Assembly (NCBI RefSeq): GCF_000336575.1
Contig: NZ_AOPO01000001.1
Span: 310,001-374,000 of the forward strand
DNA length: 64,000 bases
Source of the DNA: Vreelandella titanicae BH1
GTDB lineage: Bacteria > Pseudomonadota > Gammaproteobacteria > Pseudomonadales > Halomonadaceae
Direction of reading: 5' to 3'
Positions 11,673-23,072 of the stretch are shown here, one piece after another. A program made the translations under genes and the position numbers. Each line of letters opens with the position of its first letter. Positions within the stretch are counted from its first letter, which is position 1. The notes beneath the pieces were generated by a model. The model ran no database searches. It worked only from the letters and a program-made list of their open reading frames with translations, and was not told the origin of the DNA.

Positions 11673-13658
11673 ATGAAAAAAATTTCTCGTCTTTCACTGA
11701 CGCAGAAACTGCTGGTCGCTGTCGCTATACCTCTCTTAGTGGTAGCCGTCATTTTAGGCTTTGTCGTCAATCAACAGCTTAACCAGGCTATTCCAGCGTT
11801 AATCGATAATGCCGGTAAGCGGCAGGTAGAAGCACGGGCAGATGAAATCAGCCGCTGGATTACCGGGTACCGTAATTGGATCTCCGTACTTGCTCAGGAT
11901 GAGCGTTTGGTGGAAGACGTGCCGCTTGCGTCTCACCGCGCTTGGCTCGAAAAGCGCTACCCACCAGGGGGCACCATCGAGTCACTGTTCTTTGCTGACG
12001 CATCCGGAGCGACCCTAACTCACGCAGGCGTCAACTTGCAGATAGCCGAACGTCCTTATTTCAAAGCCTTAGTGACTGACGGCACTCAGGATAGTCTGCT
12101 AAGCGATCCGGTTATCTCCATGGTGAGTGGCCTGCCAACGGCTATTGTCGCTGATACTGTATTCGATGAGCGTGGCAATCGAGCGGGACTGCTGGGCATG
12201 ACCGTTTCCATGGCCGCCGTATCTGATATTACCTCCGATATTAATGTTGGCGATGGCAGCTACGGCTGGCTAATCGACAGCCAGGGGCAAGTCATTGCTC
12301 ATCCGGTTGAAGAGTATCGAATGTCGCTCAATTACACCGATGCCGACCAGCAGGGCTACCAAGGCCTGGATGCATTGAGTCAGCAAATACTCAGCGGCAC
12401 GGCAGGCTCCGGTGAAATAACCATGCCCAGCGGTGAGCAGACCGTGCTCATGTGGAGCCCAGTGGAAGGCACTTCCTGGGTGGTCGGGGTCACCGTGCCC
12501 ATCACTGCCTTTACCACCGTGACTAATAGCCTGCTGCAGTCGCTGTTGTTGGCGGGTGGACTGCTATTGGCATTGCTGTTGGTGGTGGTTGCCTATGCGG
12601 CGCGGCGCTCACTTGCCCCCATCAAGCATACCGCCAGTGCCATGGCTGATATTGCCAAAGGAAAAGGTGATTTAACGCGCCGTTTAGAAGCCAAAACCCA
12701 GGATGAAATTGGCGACCTCGCCCACGGCTTTAATGCCTTTGTCGAGCGTATGCAGTCTACCCTTCAGGAAGTGCGCCAAAACGCTCGCACGGTATTATCC
12801 GATGCCAGCGATATGGCGGATGGTACTCATGAGCTTTCATCGCGTACCGAACAAGCGGCGGCTAACCTCCAGGAAACGTCTGCCTCAATGGAGCAAATTC
12901 ACTCCACGGTAGCGCATACTTCCCAGGCCTCCGAACAGGCGAATAGTCTCGCGCTAGAAGCCGCCAATGCCTCAGAACGTGGCACCGATTCGATGAATCA
13001 AATGGAAGCCAAGATGGCCGCGATTAGTGATTCGGCCAATAAAATAAGCGACATTATTGGCTTGATTGACTCGATTGCATTTCAAACCAATATATTGGCA
13101 CTGAACGCATCGGTGGAGGCTGCCCGCGCTGGCGAGCAGGGCCGTGGTTTTGCTGTTGTAGCGAGCGAAGTCCGCACACTCGCCAGTCGCTCGGCATCTG
13201 CGGCACATGATATTCGTGCACTGATTGATATGTCCGTGAGTCATTCAAAAGAAGGCGGTGATATTGTCAAGGCGGCGGCTGATCGCATGAAGGAGATTCG
13301 CCACAGCGTTACTCAAGTGTCGGATGTGATCGCCGAGATTGCTGCCGGCGCCCGGGAACAAACCACTGGCATCCAACAGGTCAATACCGCAGTGGCAGAG
13401 ATGGATATGATGACCCAGCAGAATGCTGCCATGGTCAGCCAGAGCGCCACGCTTGCCACCAATATGCGCGATAATGCGCAACGGCTGGATCAACTGATGA
13501 GCGAGTTTGTGCTCAGTGAAGGCGGCGCTGAGAACTCTGCGCTACCCTATACGGCAGCACATAAAGCGCGGACAGGCACTGCACTACCTCAAGCACCTAG
13601 CCGCCCTCCCCAGGCCACTCAGCAAAAGCATGAAGTGGCGGAATGGGAAGAGTTCTAA
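11673..13658 (+). CDS. Methyl-accepting chemotaxis protein with periplasmic Cache-type sensor
   Basis: From the ATG at 11673 (GAGG about 7 bp upstream) the protein has 661 residues. It has a short cytoplasmic N-terminus, a first membrane helix (LLVAVAIPLLVVAVILGFVV), a periplasmic domain of about 270 residues resembling a double Cache domain, a second helix near residue 290, a HAMP linker, and the conserved signalling hairpin tip around DSIAFQTNILALNASVEAAR. It ends in EWEEF, a CheR/CheB-tethering type pentapeptide (xWxxF), so it is probably an adaptation-tethering receptor. It follows the nic-linked molybdenum genes, so nicotinate or a related ring compound is a reasonable but unproven ligand. 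A TTG or other start at 11547 is also open but adds no recognisable domain. Confidence 0.9.
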   Translation: MKKISRLSLTQKLLVAVAIPLLVVAVILGFVVNQQLNQAIPALIDNAGKRQVEARADEISRWITGYRNWISVLAQDERLVEDVPLASHRAWLEKRYPPGGTIESLFFADASGATLTHAGVNLQIAERPYFKALVTDGTQDSLLSDPVISMVSGLPTAIVADTVFDERGNRAGLLGMTVSMAAVSDITSDINVGDGSYGWLIDSQGQVIAHPVEEYRMSLNYTDADQQGYQGLDALSQQILSGTAGSGEITMPSGEQTVLMWSPVEGTSWVVGVTVPITAFTTVTNSLLQSLLLAGGLLLALLLVVVAYAARRSLAPIKHTASAMADIAKGKGDLTRRLEAKTQDEIGDLAHGFNAFVERMQSTLQEVRQNARTVLSDASDMADGTHELSSRTEQAAANLQETSASMEQIHSTVAHTSQASEQANSLALEAANASERGTDSMNQMEAKMAAISDSANKISDIIGLIDSIAFQTNILALNASVEAARAGEQGRGFAVVASEVRTLASRSASAAHDIRALIDMSVSHSKEGGDIVKAAADRMKEIRHSVTQVSDVIAEIAAGAREQTTGIQQVNTAVAEMDMMTQQNAAMVSQSATLATNMRDNAQRLDQLMSEFVLSEGGAENSALPYTAAHKARTGTALPQAPSRPPQATQQKHEVAEWEEF

Positions 13659-13676
13659 TTTCTCATCATTAATAAG

Positions 13677-13708
13677 GCTAAAAGGCACCCGCTTGGGTGC
13701 CTTTTAGC
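13677..13708 (+). terminator. Rho-independent terminator after the chemoreceptor gene
   Basis: A perfect 14-bp inverted repeat (13677-13690 with 13695-13708) around a GCTT loop follows the stop by 18 bp. The arms start and end in A/T runs, so it may work in both directions. Confidence 0.85.
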
Positions 13709-13977
13709 TTAAAGTTCGTAAACTTTCGTGACCAATATGCAAAAGTATATAGAGAGTTTCACTGGCATAGCATTCATACCGCCGAACTTAGTTCACCTCC
13801 CTGTAAAAGATCACGCTGCTCATGCCATAGCTCCTTAATGAAGCCCCTGCTCTGTTTCGCCCAAGAAACCTATGATCTGCTCTTCGCTGAAAAGCCTGTT
13901 CATTATGTTCAACCCCTTTGTGAGCATGATTGAACTCTTAAGTGTGGCGCCCATCAAGTTGGGGCTATTCAGTGCTT
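13709..13977. other. Intergenic stretch without a recognised feature
   Basis: This stretch lies between the terminator and the end of the GntR gene. Short open frames are present, but none has a ribosome site or recognisable protein sequence. Confidence 0.5.
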
Positions 13978-14745
13978 TTAAATTTCTAATATTAACAAGT
14001 CAGAAGGTGCATAGATATCCTGATAGTAGAACGGGCTACCATCGCCTAGTGATGTACAGGCTGTTACACAGAATGTCGCGTTATCAGGCCGCATTTCAAA
14101 CAAAGCAGCATGACGGAGAGAGAGGTGGTTTATTGCAATGAGCGTATTTGCTTGATGAGAGCGTTGCCCCAAAAATGCTTCAAGGCAGATGCGAAGATTG
14201 ACGCCTTCTAATTCACTCAATTCAATATCATCTATATTTATCAGTCTCTGCGGTAAGTACATTTCTGCACCAAGGTTGATGTTATCACCAGTGAGACGTC
14301 GACGAATGACAACGTAAGGCCCGGGGCCCAAGTGTTCGCTCCAGGGGCCACGTTCATTGGTGCGGAGTACCTCGACCTTGACCTGTGTCAGGCGTAGTGG
14401 ACGATTTGTGGCGGCAACACGGAAGCGGAAATGCCAAATATTAGGGCCTAGCGGTTCTGCATCCGCTATGCGAGTGCCATCTCCGCGTCGACGCACGATT
14501 AACCCCAGATCCTGCAACTGACCCAGTGCGCTTTGCACTGTGCCGAGTGAAAGCTCAAGGCTTCTCGCCAGCTCGCTTTCTGATGGTAACCGTTCTCCAG
14601 GCTTGACCTTTCCTTCCCGTATAGCTGCCATCAAAGCTAGCCGCAGTGCAGTACGCTTGGTTTCTTGTGGATTGCGGTGACGCTCTTCTTTTAGTTTCTG
14701 TATTAATAAAGAGCACAGGGCAGCATCCTGATTTTTTTTAGTCAT
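13978..14745 (-). CDS. GntR-family regulator with UTRA-type ligand domain
   Basis: This 255-residue protein has an N-terminal GntR winged helix (about residues 30-95; PGERLPSESELARSLELSLG is the helix-turn-helix) followed by a C-terminal UTRA-like domain with YVVIRRRLT and YLPQRL segments. It is the last gene of the tctCBA unit and overlaps the tctA stop in an ATGA. It is probably the local regulator of the transporter and the divergent DUF3604 gene. The effector is unknown; UTRA domains usually bind small metabolites. Confidence 0.87.
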   Translation of the reverse strand: MTKKNQDAALCSLLIQKLKEERHRNPQETKRTALRLALMAAIREGKVKPGERLPSESELARSLELSLGTVQSALGQLQDLGLIVRRRGDGTRIADAEPLGPNIWHFRFRVAATNRPLRLTQVKVEVLRTNERGPWSEHLGPGPYVVIRRRLTGDNINLGAEMYLPQRLINIDDIELSELEGVNLRICLEAFLGQRSHQANTLIAINHLSLRHAALFEMRPDNATFCVTACTSLGDGSPFYYQDIYAPSDLLILEI

Positions 14746-16247
14746 GCCGATTTGTTACTCTCCTTTTGGCTTCGCCATATTGCACGTGAAAGAACGGCGA
14801 TTGTAAGTAGCAAGAATACTAGTGCTAATGGGCTCGCCAGAATTGAGATCCCTTCTACTTGATGAAGCAAGAGAGCTTGGCGTAAAGAAGTTTCAAACAT
14901 TCCTCCTAATAGAAAACCGATGACAGTGCACACAATTGAAATTCGCGCACGAGTAAAAAGAATACCTAGACCCGCAAAAGCTAACATTACACCGACGTCC
15001 CAAAGCGATTGGGCCGGAAGGTAAATACCAAAGATACAAAACATGAGCACTGGCGGCAAAATCAGGCGACGTGGATAACGAGCAAACTGCACCCATAGTG
15101 ATAAACCCGCCCGGCCAATTATAAGATGGAAAATATTCGCCAAAATCATGGAGGCGAAGAGTCCATAAATAAGCTCCCCATGCATGCTCAGCATGAAAGG
15201 CCCCGGTACAACACCATGCATAACTAGGGCGCCAACAAGTAATGCTGCCGCGATATTGCCAGGAATGCCAAGTGCGATTGTTGGAATCAGGTTAGAACCA
15301 ACCACAGCGCTATTGGCGCTTTCTGTAGCAATGATACCCTCGGGCTCTCCTTTACCAAAGTTATCGCCGTTTTTGGAAGCACGTTTAGCGGCTGAGTAAG
15401 ATAGAAAAGAGGCTAAGGTTACGCCTAGCCCTGGTAGCATCCCAACAAGAGAGCCAGTCAATGCCCCTCGGATTAGCGTGCGCCAGTAAGAGAAAAATTC
15501 ACGTGCAGAAACAGATCGGCCTGCTTTCGTATCAGCTTGATTCGAGGCGAAGTCATCTTTTTCACGCCGGGTGATGAGATCAGAAAGCTGAATAACCACA
15601 GATGAGAGTGCAAGCGCGCCGATTGCCAAAGCTGACAGTGAGAGGCCATCTTCTAATTTAAGTTGACCAAATGTGAAGCGAGAAGTGGAGGCAACGGGGT
15701 CAAGGCCTATCGTTGAGAGTAGAATACCAAAGAAGATACCTATTCCACTTTTTAAGGGTGAATCTCCTGCAATTCCAGCAATTAATGCAAATGAGAATAA
15801 CAATACAGCTGTATATTCTACTGGCCCAAACTGCAATGCGAAGGCGGCAAAAGGCACAACAAGGACGATGAGTAGTAAATCAGAAATCGTATCGCCGGTA
15901 ACCGATGAAAAAAGCGAGAATTTCATTGCACGAAAAGCTTCTCCGCGCTTAGCCATAGGGTAGCCATCCCAGGCCGTTGCTGCTGCCTCGGGTGAGCCGG
16001 GAGAATTTAACAGAATAGCCGGAATGGCCCCACCGGATGTCCCTCCTTTATTGACTCCTACTAGGAAAGCAATGGCAGCTAACGGGGACATGTAAAAGGT
16101 TATCGGTATCAGTACCGCCATGGCGGTTACGCTGCCGAGTCCAGGCAAAACACCAATCACAATGCCTAAGGCAATTCCTAAAGCGATGAACAGTAAATTC
16201 ATCGGCTCTAACGCTGCTGCGAATGCCTGTAAGATAATATCTAACAT
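14742..16247 (-). CDS. tctA: Tripartite tricarboxylate transporter, large permease subunit TctA
   Basis: The start at 16247 (MLDIILQAF) has GAGGT upstream and fits directly after tctB; the longer open frame upstream overlaps tctB and is not used. The product is 501 residues with about ten to twelve membrane helices. It has the two TctA signature loops: GLGSVTAMAVLIPITF with GGTSGGAIPAILLNSPGSPE in the first half, and GMLPGLGVTLASF with NLIPTIALGIPGN in the second. TctA forms the sodium-driven translocation path of TTT transporters for di- and tricarboxylates and other organic acids. The substrate cannot be read from the sequence. Confidence 0.92.
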   Translation of the reverse strand: MLDIILQAFAAALEPMNLLFIALGIALGIVIGVLPGLGSVTAMAVLIPITFYMSPLAAIAFLVGVNKGGTSGGAIPAILLNSPGSPEAAATAWDGYPMAKRGEAFRAMKFSLFSSVTGDTISDLLLIVLVVPFAAFALQFGPVEYTAVLLFSFALIAGIAGDSPLKSGIGIFFGILLSTIGLDPVASTSRFTFGQLKLEDGLSLSALAIGALALSSVVIQLSDLITRREKDDFASNQADTKAGRSVSAREFFSYWRTLIRGALTGSLVGMLPGLGVTLASFLSYSAAKRASKNGDNFGKGEPEGIIATESANSAVVGSNLIPTIALGIPGNIAAALLVGALVMHGVVPGPFMLSMHGELIYGLFASMILANIFHLIIGRAGLSLWVQFARYPRRLILPPVLMFCIFGIYLPAQSLWDVGVMLAFAGLGILFTRARISIVCTVIGFLLGGMFETSLRQALLLHQVEGISILASPLALVFLLLTIAVLSRAIWRSQKESNKSA

Positions 16248-16255
16248 GGATGACC

Positions 16256-16732
16256 TCAGGGCAGTTGAATATAAAAGGCATGCCATGCGAGTTGCTGAAG
16301 GGCCAGCGGCAGTAATATTGAGCCTAGTGCGCATCGGATTAAATAGCGGCGCTGGCCAGCTAATACGATGCCCGTAAAACATGATACGGCGGCGGTGACG
16401 ACGAATCCTACATACATGAGTAACAACATTGTGGCAATGGCCCACGCAAGCCAAGCGAGAGTTTCTAGCAATATACGGGAGCCGTTATGAGGAATTCGTC
16501 GGAGCGCCCAGTGGCGATTCTTAAACATTAGCATCGCGCCAAATAGCCCAATGAAAATGCAAGCCAGTTTAGGAAAAAAACCAGGAGAAAGCTGGCTGTG
16601 ATACGTGGTCGTTTCCACACCGACTGGAATCAGCAAGAAAATAACAAACAGCGCGAAGCTGACGGTAATTGCACCTATTAAAAAATCGAAACGATCAGAA
16701 GCATCTTGTGTACAAGTTTTCTGATCTATCAT
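16256..16732 (-). CDS. tctB: Tripartite tricarboxylate transporter, small subunit TctB
   Basis: This 158-residue membrane protein has four predicted helices, the usual TctB layout, with the SPGFFPKLACIF segment after the first helix that is typical of the family. It overlaps the tctC stop in an ATGA and is followed by tctA after 8 bp. Function is inferred from this arrangement, since TctB sequences are poorly conserved. Confidence 0.87.
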   Translation of the reverse strand: MIDQKTCTQDASDRFDFLIGAITVSFALFVIFLLIPVGVETTTYHSQLSPGFFPKLACIFIGLFGAMLMFKNRHWALRRIPHNGSRILLETLAWLAWAIATMLLLMYVGFVVTAAVSCFTGIVLAGQRRYLIRCALGSILLPLALQQLAWHAFYIQLP

Positions 16733-17655
16733 GGCGCAGTCTCCTCATAAATGGCTGCCAAATCTTCATTAATGGTCATTAGTTCTGCCGTTAATTGGCT
16801 TCCAGTTAGATCCGCTAAAGGAAAACCGAGCGTGTTCATCATTAAGTCATTGAAGGCTTCGGAATGAGCGGCGGTAATAGCAGCCTCTGTTAACTTGGCG
16901 CGCAATTCTTCTGACAATCCGGCTGGAGCCCATATAGTCGCGCCTCCAGGCATGGAAACACCATATCTTTCTTGCATGGTTGGCACTTCGGGCATCGTTT
17001 CCTGAGGGGCTGCTGTCATGGAGAGAACAACATTCATTTGATCTAAGTAACGGTTATGGGCCCCGCCAGACCATGCAAAATTCACCTTATTCCCTAACAA
17101 AAAGGGAACCATTTCACCGCCGCCTTTAGTTGGCACTGCTACCCAAACAACCTGTTCACGCATGGCAATGTAATCAACAAAGGCGCGCGAGATTGAGTTC
17201 TGATCAGCATAACTCATGCTTTGTGCAGCAGAGAGTGCAAGCAAGTCTTCGAACGTTTCAATGCCTGAGCTCTTAGACGTAACGATTGCCTGGGGAAGGT
17301 CTGTAACCCTAATTATGGGGTCAAAACTACTCAGCGAATAGTTCACGTTTTCAGCAATAGGGGGCCACAGGACGGTAGACTCTGGCGCAAATAATAATGT
17401 ATAGCCATCCGCTATAGCACGAGATGCAGCGGTCGTGCCGATCTTTCCGCCTGCGCCAGGCTGGGTTCTGACAAGCACATTTATATTCAATTCATTACCC
17501 AGTTCTTCGGCAAAAACACGCGCCATGGTTTCCATAGATCCCCCTGCCTGATAGGGAACAATGAGCGTGATCGGTTTTTCTGGATAGTCGGCCAGAGCAG
17601 CAAAGGGCAGAGACATCATAGTGAGAATGAAAATTGTTTGAACAAGCTTACGCAT
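16729..17655 (-). CDS. tctC: TctC/BUG-family periplasmic solute receptor
   Basis: The start at 17655 (MRKLVQTIF) has AGGAG upstream and begins a signal peptide ending near ALA-DYPEKP. The mature protein shows the BUG-family landmarks: YPEKPITLIVPYQAGGSMET, then RTQPGAGGKIG and PTMQERYG. The product is 308 residues. It captures the substrate in the periplasm and delivers it to TctAB. It is the first gene of the tctCBA-gntR unit. Confidence 0.92.
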   Translation of the reverse strand: MRKLVQTIFILTMMSLPFAALADYPEKPITLIVPYQAGGSMETMARVFAEELGNELNINVLVRTQPGAGGKIGTTAASRAIADGYTLLFAPESTVLWPPIAENVNYSLSSFDPIIRVTDLPQAIVTSKSSGIETFEDLLALSAAQSMSYADQNSISRAFVDYIAMREQVVWVAVPTKGGGEMVPFLLGNKVNFAWSGGAHNRYLDQMNVVLSMTAAPQETMPEVPTMQERYGVSMPGGATIWAPAGLSEELRAKLTEAAITAAHSEAFNDLMMNTLGFPLADLTGSQLTAELMTINEDLAAIYEETAP

Positions 17656-17921
17656 CTCAGTACTCCTGTTTATAGTGTTATTACTATGAAGTTTTGTGCG
17701 AATTTTAACCAACTTCATAGCCGGTGAAGCATAAATTGACGCCGAATGGGCATTTTTTGCTACGCGGAGTTGGCGTGAGTGTGCTGACTTATTGTTATTA
17801 CTTCACAGTAATAGAGGGCTTTGCGGGCATATGTCAACAAAAATTTGCTATTTTGACTTTTTTATCCCTATATTACTATGTAGTTTTAATTGAACTCAAA
17901 ACAACTCATCAAAGGTTCCCC
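17656..17921. promoter_or_regulatory. Divergent tctC / DUF3604 control region with inverted repeat and repeated motif
   Basis: CTATGAAGTT at 17684-17693 is perfectly mirrored by AACTTCATAG at 17711-17720, with 17 bp between the arms. A longer form of the left arm, TTACTATGAAGTTTT (17681-17695), recurs as TTACTATGTAGTTTT at 17873-17887 (14 of 15 bases), just before the DUF3604 gene. These are candidate operators for the GntR regulator. The region is AT-rich. Confidence 0.55.
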
Positions 17922-20225
17922 ATGCTAGGAAGACTCGATATAGACCCTGAAATGATAGGTGAATCTAAGCTCCTAACGACACCGGGCACTGATCCTGCCT
18001 TGTTTGGCACCGCGGTGATGAGTGGGCCTGAACATGTTGAAGTGCGTAGCTACCAAACTTTTCGTATTCAATACACGACTGGCAAGCTGGGCCTGGACGA
18101 TACAGGCGCGATACGCTTGGCCCTTAGGTTAATCTCAGACGCTGGGTCACTACAGACGACCGACCCAACCGCTCCAAATTACGTTACGGCGCGCTCATCC
18201 GGTGATGGACAGCTGTTTCTAAAATATGACCGTAACGGGGGACAGCGTCCATGGAATGAAACCCTTACGATTTACCAGCGAGGCGGCTACCTCAAACCTG
18301 GTGAGACGATTGAGATTGTGCTGGGCGACACGACTGAAGGTTCTCCTGGTCTCTTAATGTCGACCTTCTATGAAGGCGCAAGGGTTATCCGCGTAATGGC
18401 AGACGTGCAGGCTACGGGCAATTTTATTCCGTTGCCTGATACTCATTTGGCGTTCACGGTTGGAGCAGGACCAGCGCATCGGTATTTAGCAATTTTGCCG
18501 ACGCGCCGACGCTTAAACGACATCTTCTGCCTTGGATTAAAAGCCGAGGACCTTTGGGGCAACCCGACATCAAAAGGCAGTACACGCTTTGCTATTGAAA
18601 GCTCGTTACCCGTCGAAGGCCTTCCGAGTGTCATTGATTTCGCTTCAGCCAGTGGAGCGATGCGCATTGAACCTCTGCGAGTAGCCGCAGAAGAGGGGAT
18701 ATTGAGGATTTGGCTTACTGCTGAAGACGGAACCGTTGTAGAAGCTGGGCCGATGCAGGTTCTTACTGATGGGCCAGCACATTTCTGGGGGGATCTACAC
18801 GGGCAGACCGGTGAGACCGTCGGCACCAACTCCATAGAGCACTATTTTGATTTCGCTCGAAACAAGTCGTTTCTGGACGTGACAGCCCACCAGGCTAATG
18901 ATTTCCAAATTAAACCGGCTTTCTGGAAAAAGCTCAATCATTTGACAGAAACATTGAATGAACCCGGTGTTTTTACTGTGTTACCAGGTTACGAGTGGTC
19001 TGGCAATACAGCAGTGGGTGGCGATCATAACGTCTTTTTTAGAAAGGAAGGAGCGAGAATATATCGCTGTTCTCACGCATTGGTTGCGGAGCATGATGAC
19101 CTTGACACTGATGCACATACACTGACTGACCTTTATAACAGGCTTCATGACGAGCCAGTGGACTCCGTCATGTATGCCCATGTTGGAGGCCGCTATGCCA
19201 ATATTCATTTCGATCACGATCCCCGGTTAGAAGCAGCGGTGGAGGTACACTCTGCGTGGGGTAGTTTCGAATGGATATTAACCGATGGCTTCCCTATGCG
19301 TCGTCGAGTTGGGGTCGTTGCGAATTCTGATGGACATAAAGGTCGCCCCGGTGCCTCTTATCCAGGCGCTTCATTTTTCGGTGCCTATGGCGGCTTGACT
19401 TGCTTTCTGATGAAAGAAAATACACGTGATGCTGTCTTTGAAGCGATTCGCCGTCGCCATACCTACGGCACCTCGGGCCCGCGTGTAGCCATAGACATTA
19501 AGGCAGAGCTGACCGCTGGTGGAACACTGTTTCACCGCAACCCTATCGCTGAGCCTGATTGTGCAACCGAAAAAGTCTTTGTCTGCACTATGGGTGATAT
19601 TGTGCAAATAACGGACAAAAAGGTGAAAGTTTCAGTATCAGTGGACGCCCCCGTCGGTATTGAAAGCATTGAATTGCGTCGAGGCACAAGCACGGTTGCC
19701 CTATGGCGTGGTTACGAAGACAAAAACCTTGGTAATCGTTTGCGTCTCATGTGGTCAGGCGCAGAATATCGTGGCCGTGGCCGTAATACTCGCTGGCAGG
19801 GGCGAATATTAATCAATGGTGGTTGTATAGAAAGGTTTTCACCAGTAAATCGCTTAAACCCTGAGCAAACCTTAGAACAAGTCGGGTCAAAAAGTGTGAT
19901 TTTCAATACGATTACCACTGGCAATCGGATGGGATGTGATATTTGGCTTGAAGAAGAGAGCTCTGAAGTTGAGGTGACAACCAATCATGGTGAGCTTTCA
20001 CTTACACTTAAAGAGATGGATGGCAAACCGGTGGTAATGAGTGCAGGAGGGCTTGAGCGGAAATTAATAGCCCAGCGGCTACCTGCAGGCGGATTAGCTA
20101 CTTCAGCGCACTTTCAAAAAGAAATAGAGATCGAAGAAGACGGTGATACCCCAGTTTGGCTTTGCGTTAACTTGGAGGACGGTAACCAGGCTTGGACTTC
20201 CCCTATATATTTGTTCCAAAAATAA
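17922..20225 (+). CDS. DUF3604-family protein (PHP-like metal-dependent hydrolase)
   Basis: The chosen start is MLGRLDIDPEM at 17922, giving 767 residues with no signal peptide. The longer open frame from 17724 begins in the control region with unconvincing hydrophobic sequence. The first ~290 residues look like beta-sandwich sequence. The rest has PHP-type metal-site motifs: FWGDLHGQTGE, DVTAHQAND, VMYAHVGGRY, EVHSAWGSFEW and ANSDGHKGRPG. This matches the DUF3604 family, for which I know no established reaction; hydrolysis of a phosphoester or similar bond is only a guess from the fold. It is divergent from the tctCBA transporter and probably acts on the imported compound. Confidence 0.75.
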   Translation: MLGRLDIDPEMIGESKLLTTPGTDPALFGTAVMSGPEHVEVRSYQTFRIQYTTGKLGLDDTGAIRLALRLISDAGSLQTTDPTAPNYVTARSSGDGQLFLKYDRNGGQRPWNETLTIYQRGGYLKPGETIEIVLGDTTEGSPGLLMSTFYEGARVIRVMADVQATGNFIPLPDTHLAFTVGAGPAHRYLAILPTRRRLNDIFCLGLKAEDLWGNPTSKGSTRFAIESSLPVEGLPSVIDFASASGAMRIEPLRVAAEEGILRIWLTAEDGTVVEAGPMQVLTDGPAHFWGDLHGQTGETVGTNSIEHYFDFARNKSFLDVTAHQANDFQIKPAFWKKLNHLTETLNEPGVFTVLPGYEWSGNTAVGGDHNVFFRKEGARIYRCSHALVAEHDDLDTDAHTLTDLYNRLHDEPVDSVMYAHVGGRYANIHFDHDPRLEAAVEVHSAWGSFEWILTDGFPMRRRVGVVANSDGHKGRPGASYPGASFFGAYGGLTCFLMKENTRDAVFEAIRRRHTYGTSGPRVAIDIKAELTAGGTLFHRNPIAEPDCATEKVFVCTMGDIVQITDKKVKVSVSVDAPVGIESIELRRGTSTVALWRGYEDKNLGNRLRLMWSGAEYRGRGRNTRWQGRILINGGCIERFSPVNRLNPEQTLEQVGSKSVIFNTITTGNRMGCDIWLEEESSEVEVTTNHGELSLTLKEMDGKPVVMSAGGLERKLIAQRLPAGGLATSAHFQKEIEIEEDGDTPVWLCVNLEDGNQAWTSPIYLFQK

Positions 20226-20596
20226 TTGCCATGGCTGCGTCGAAACCAGGCGCGGCTTATGCATTTATGTCAGCATCTCCCCCTCTGTAGGCGGCTATCC
20301 TGAGGGATGGTAGGAGAAGTTGTATCAGCGGGCTTAGCTAAAAAATGGCAACCAAGGTCAGCATAATGGAGTTTTACACAGGCATGCCACGTGAGATGGA
20401 AGCGCATAGAATCCGGCCCGTTATCGGTAAGGCTATGATCGCGTAACGATGCTTGCCCTCTAAAAATGGGGAATTACCCTGGCTACTTTGTTTGTAAAAA
20501 CGCCTTTTCCTTTTTGTTGCATCAGAAATTCTGAGTTAGCTTAAACCCGGCATAAAAGGGCTATTGTTAATTCAAAACACCACTATTATTCGCAAA
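20226..20596. other. Intergenic stretch without a recognised gene
   Basis: This lies between the DUF3604 gene and the katG terminator. I see no convincing reading frame, RNA gene or repeat in it. Confidence 0.45.
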
Positions 20597-20624
20597 AAAC
20601 CCCGCATCCGAGGATGCGGGGTTT
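20597..20624 (-). terminator. katG terminator
   Basis: A 13-bp perfect inverted repeat (20597-20609 with 20612-20624, core CCCCGCATCC) lies just past the katG stop. The A-run at 20594-20599 is a T-run on the transcribed minus strand. Confidence 0.85.
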
Positions 20625-20651
20625 GCTTGCTTTCAATACATTTCGATATAT

Positions 20652-22817
<2,166 letters not shown>

Positions 22818-23072
22818 CTAACTTCAGTGTGTCTTAACGGCTTTTGTCTTGGTTGCGTTCGTCTTGGGTATGTTGAAAAGAGCGGCTACCAAGTCGACTG
22901 ACGGTGAGCCCCCTAACGCTTACGATAGTGCTATCGCTCTGCCTGCTGTGCAGGGGAAGGGCGCTTCACTCACTTGGTACTGTTTTAAAGCAGATCCCTC
23001 ATAGGCACAATTTGCTTTTTGTGACCGATCTAATAGCTTTTATACATCGGCAGTCTGCTGGCGCTACAGTGG

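Noticed and set aside
17724..17921. N-terminal extension of the DUF3604 protein with hydrophobic segments
   Set aside because: It lies in the divergent control region over the inverted repeat, has no ribosome site, and the homologous sequence begins at about 17922.
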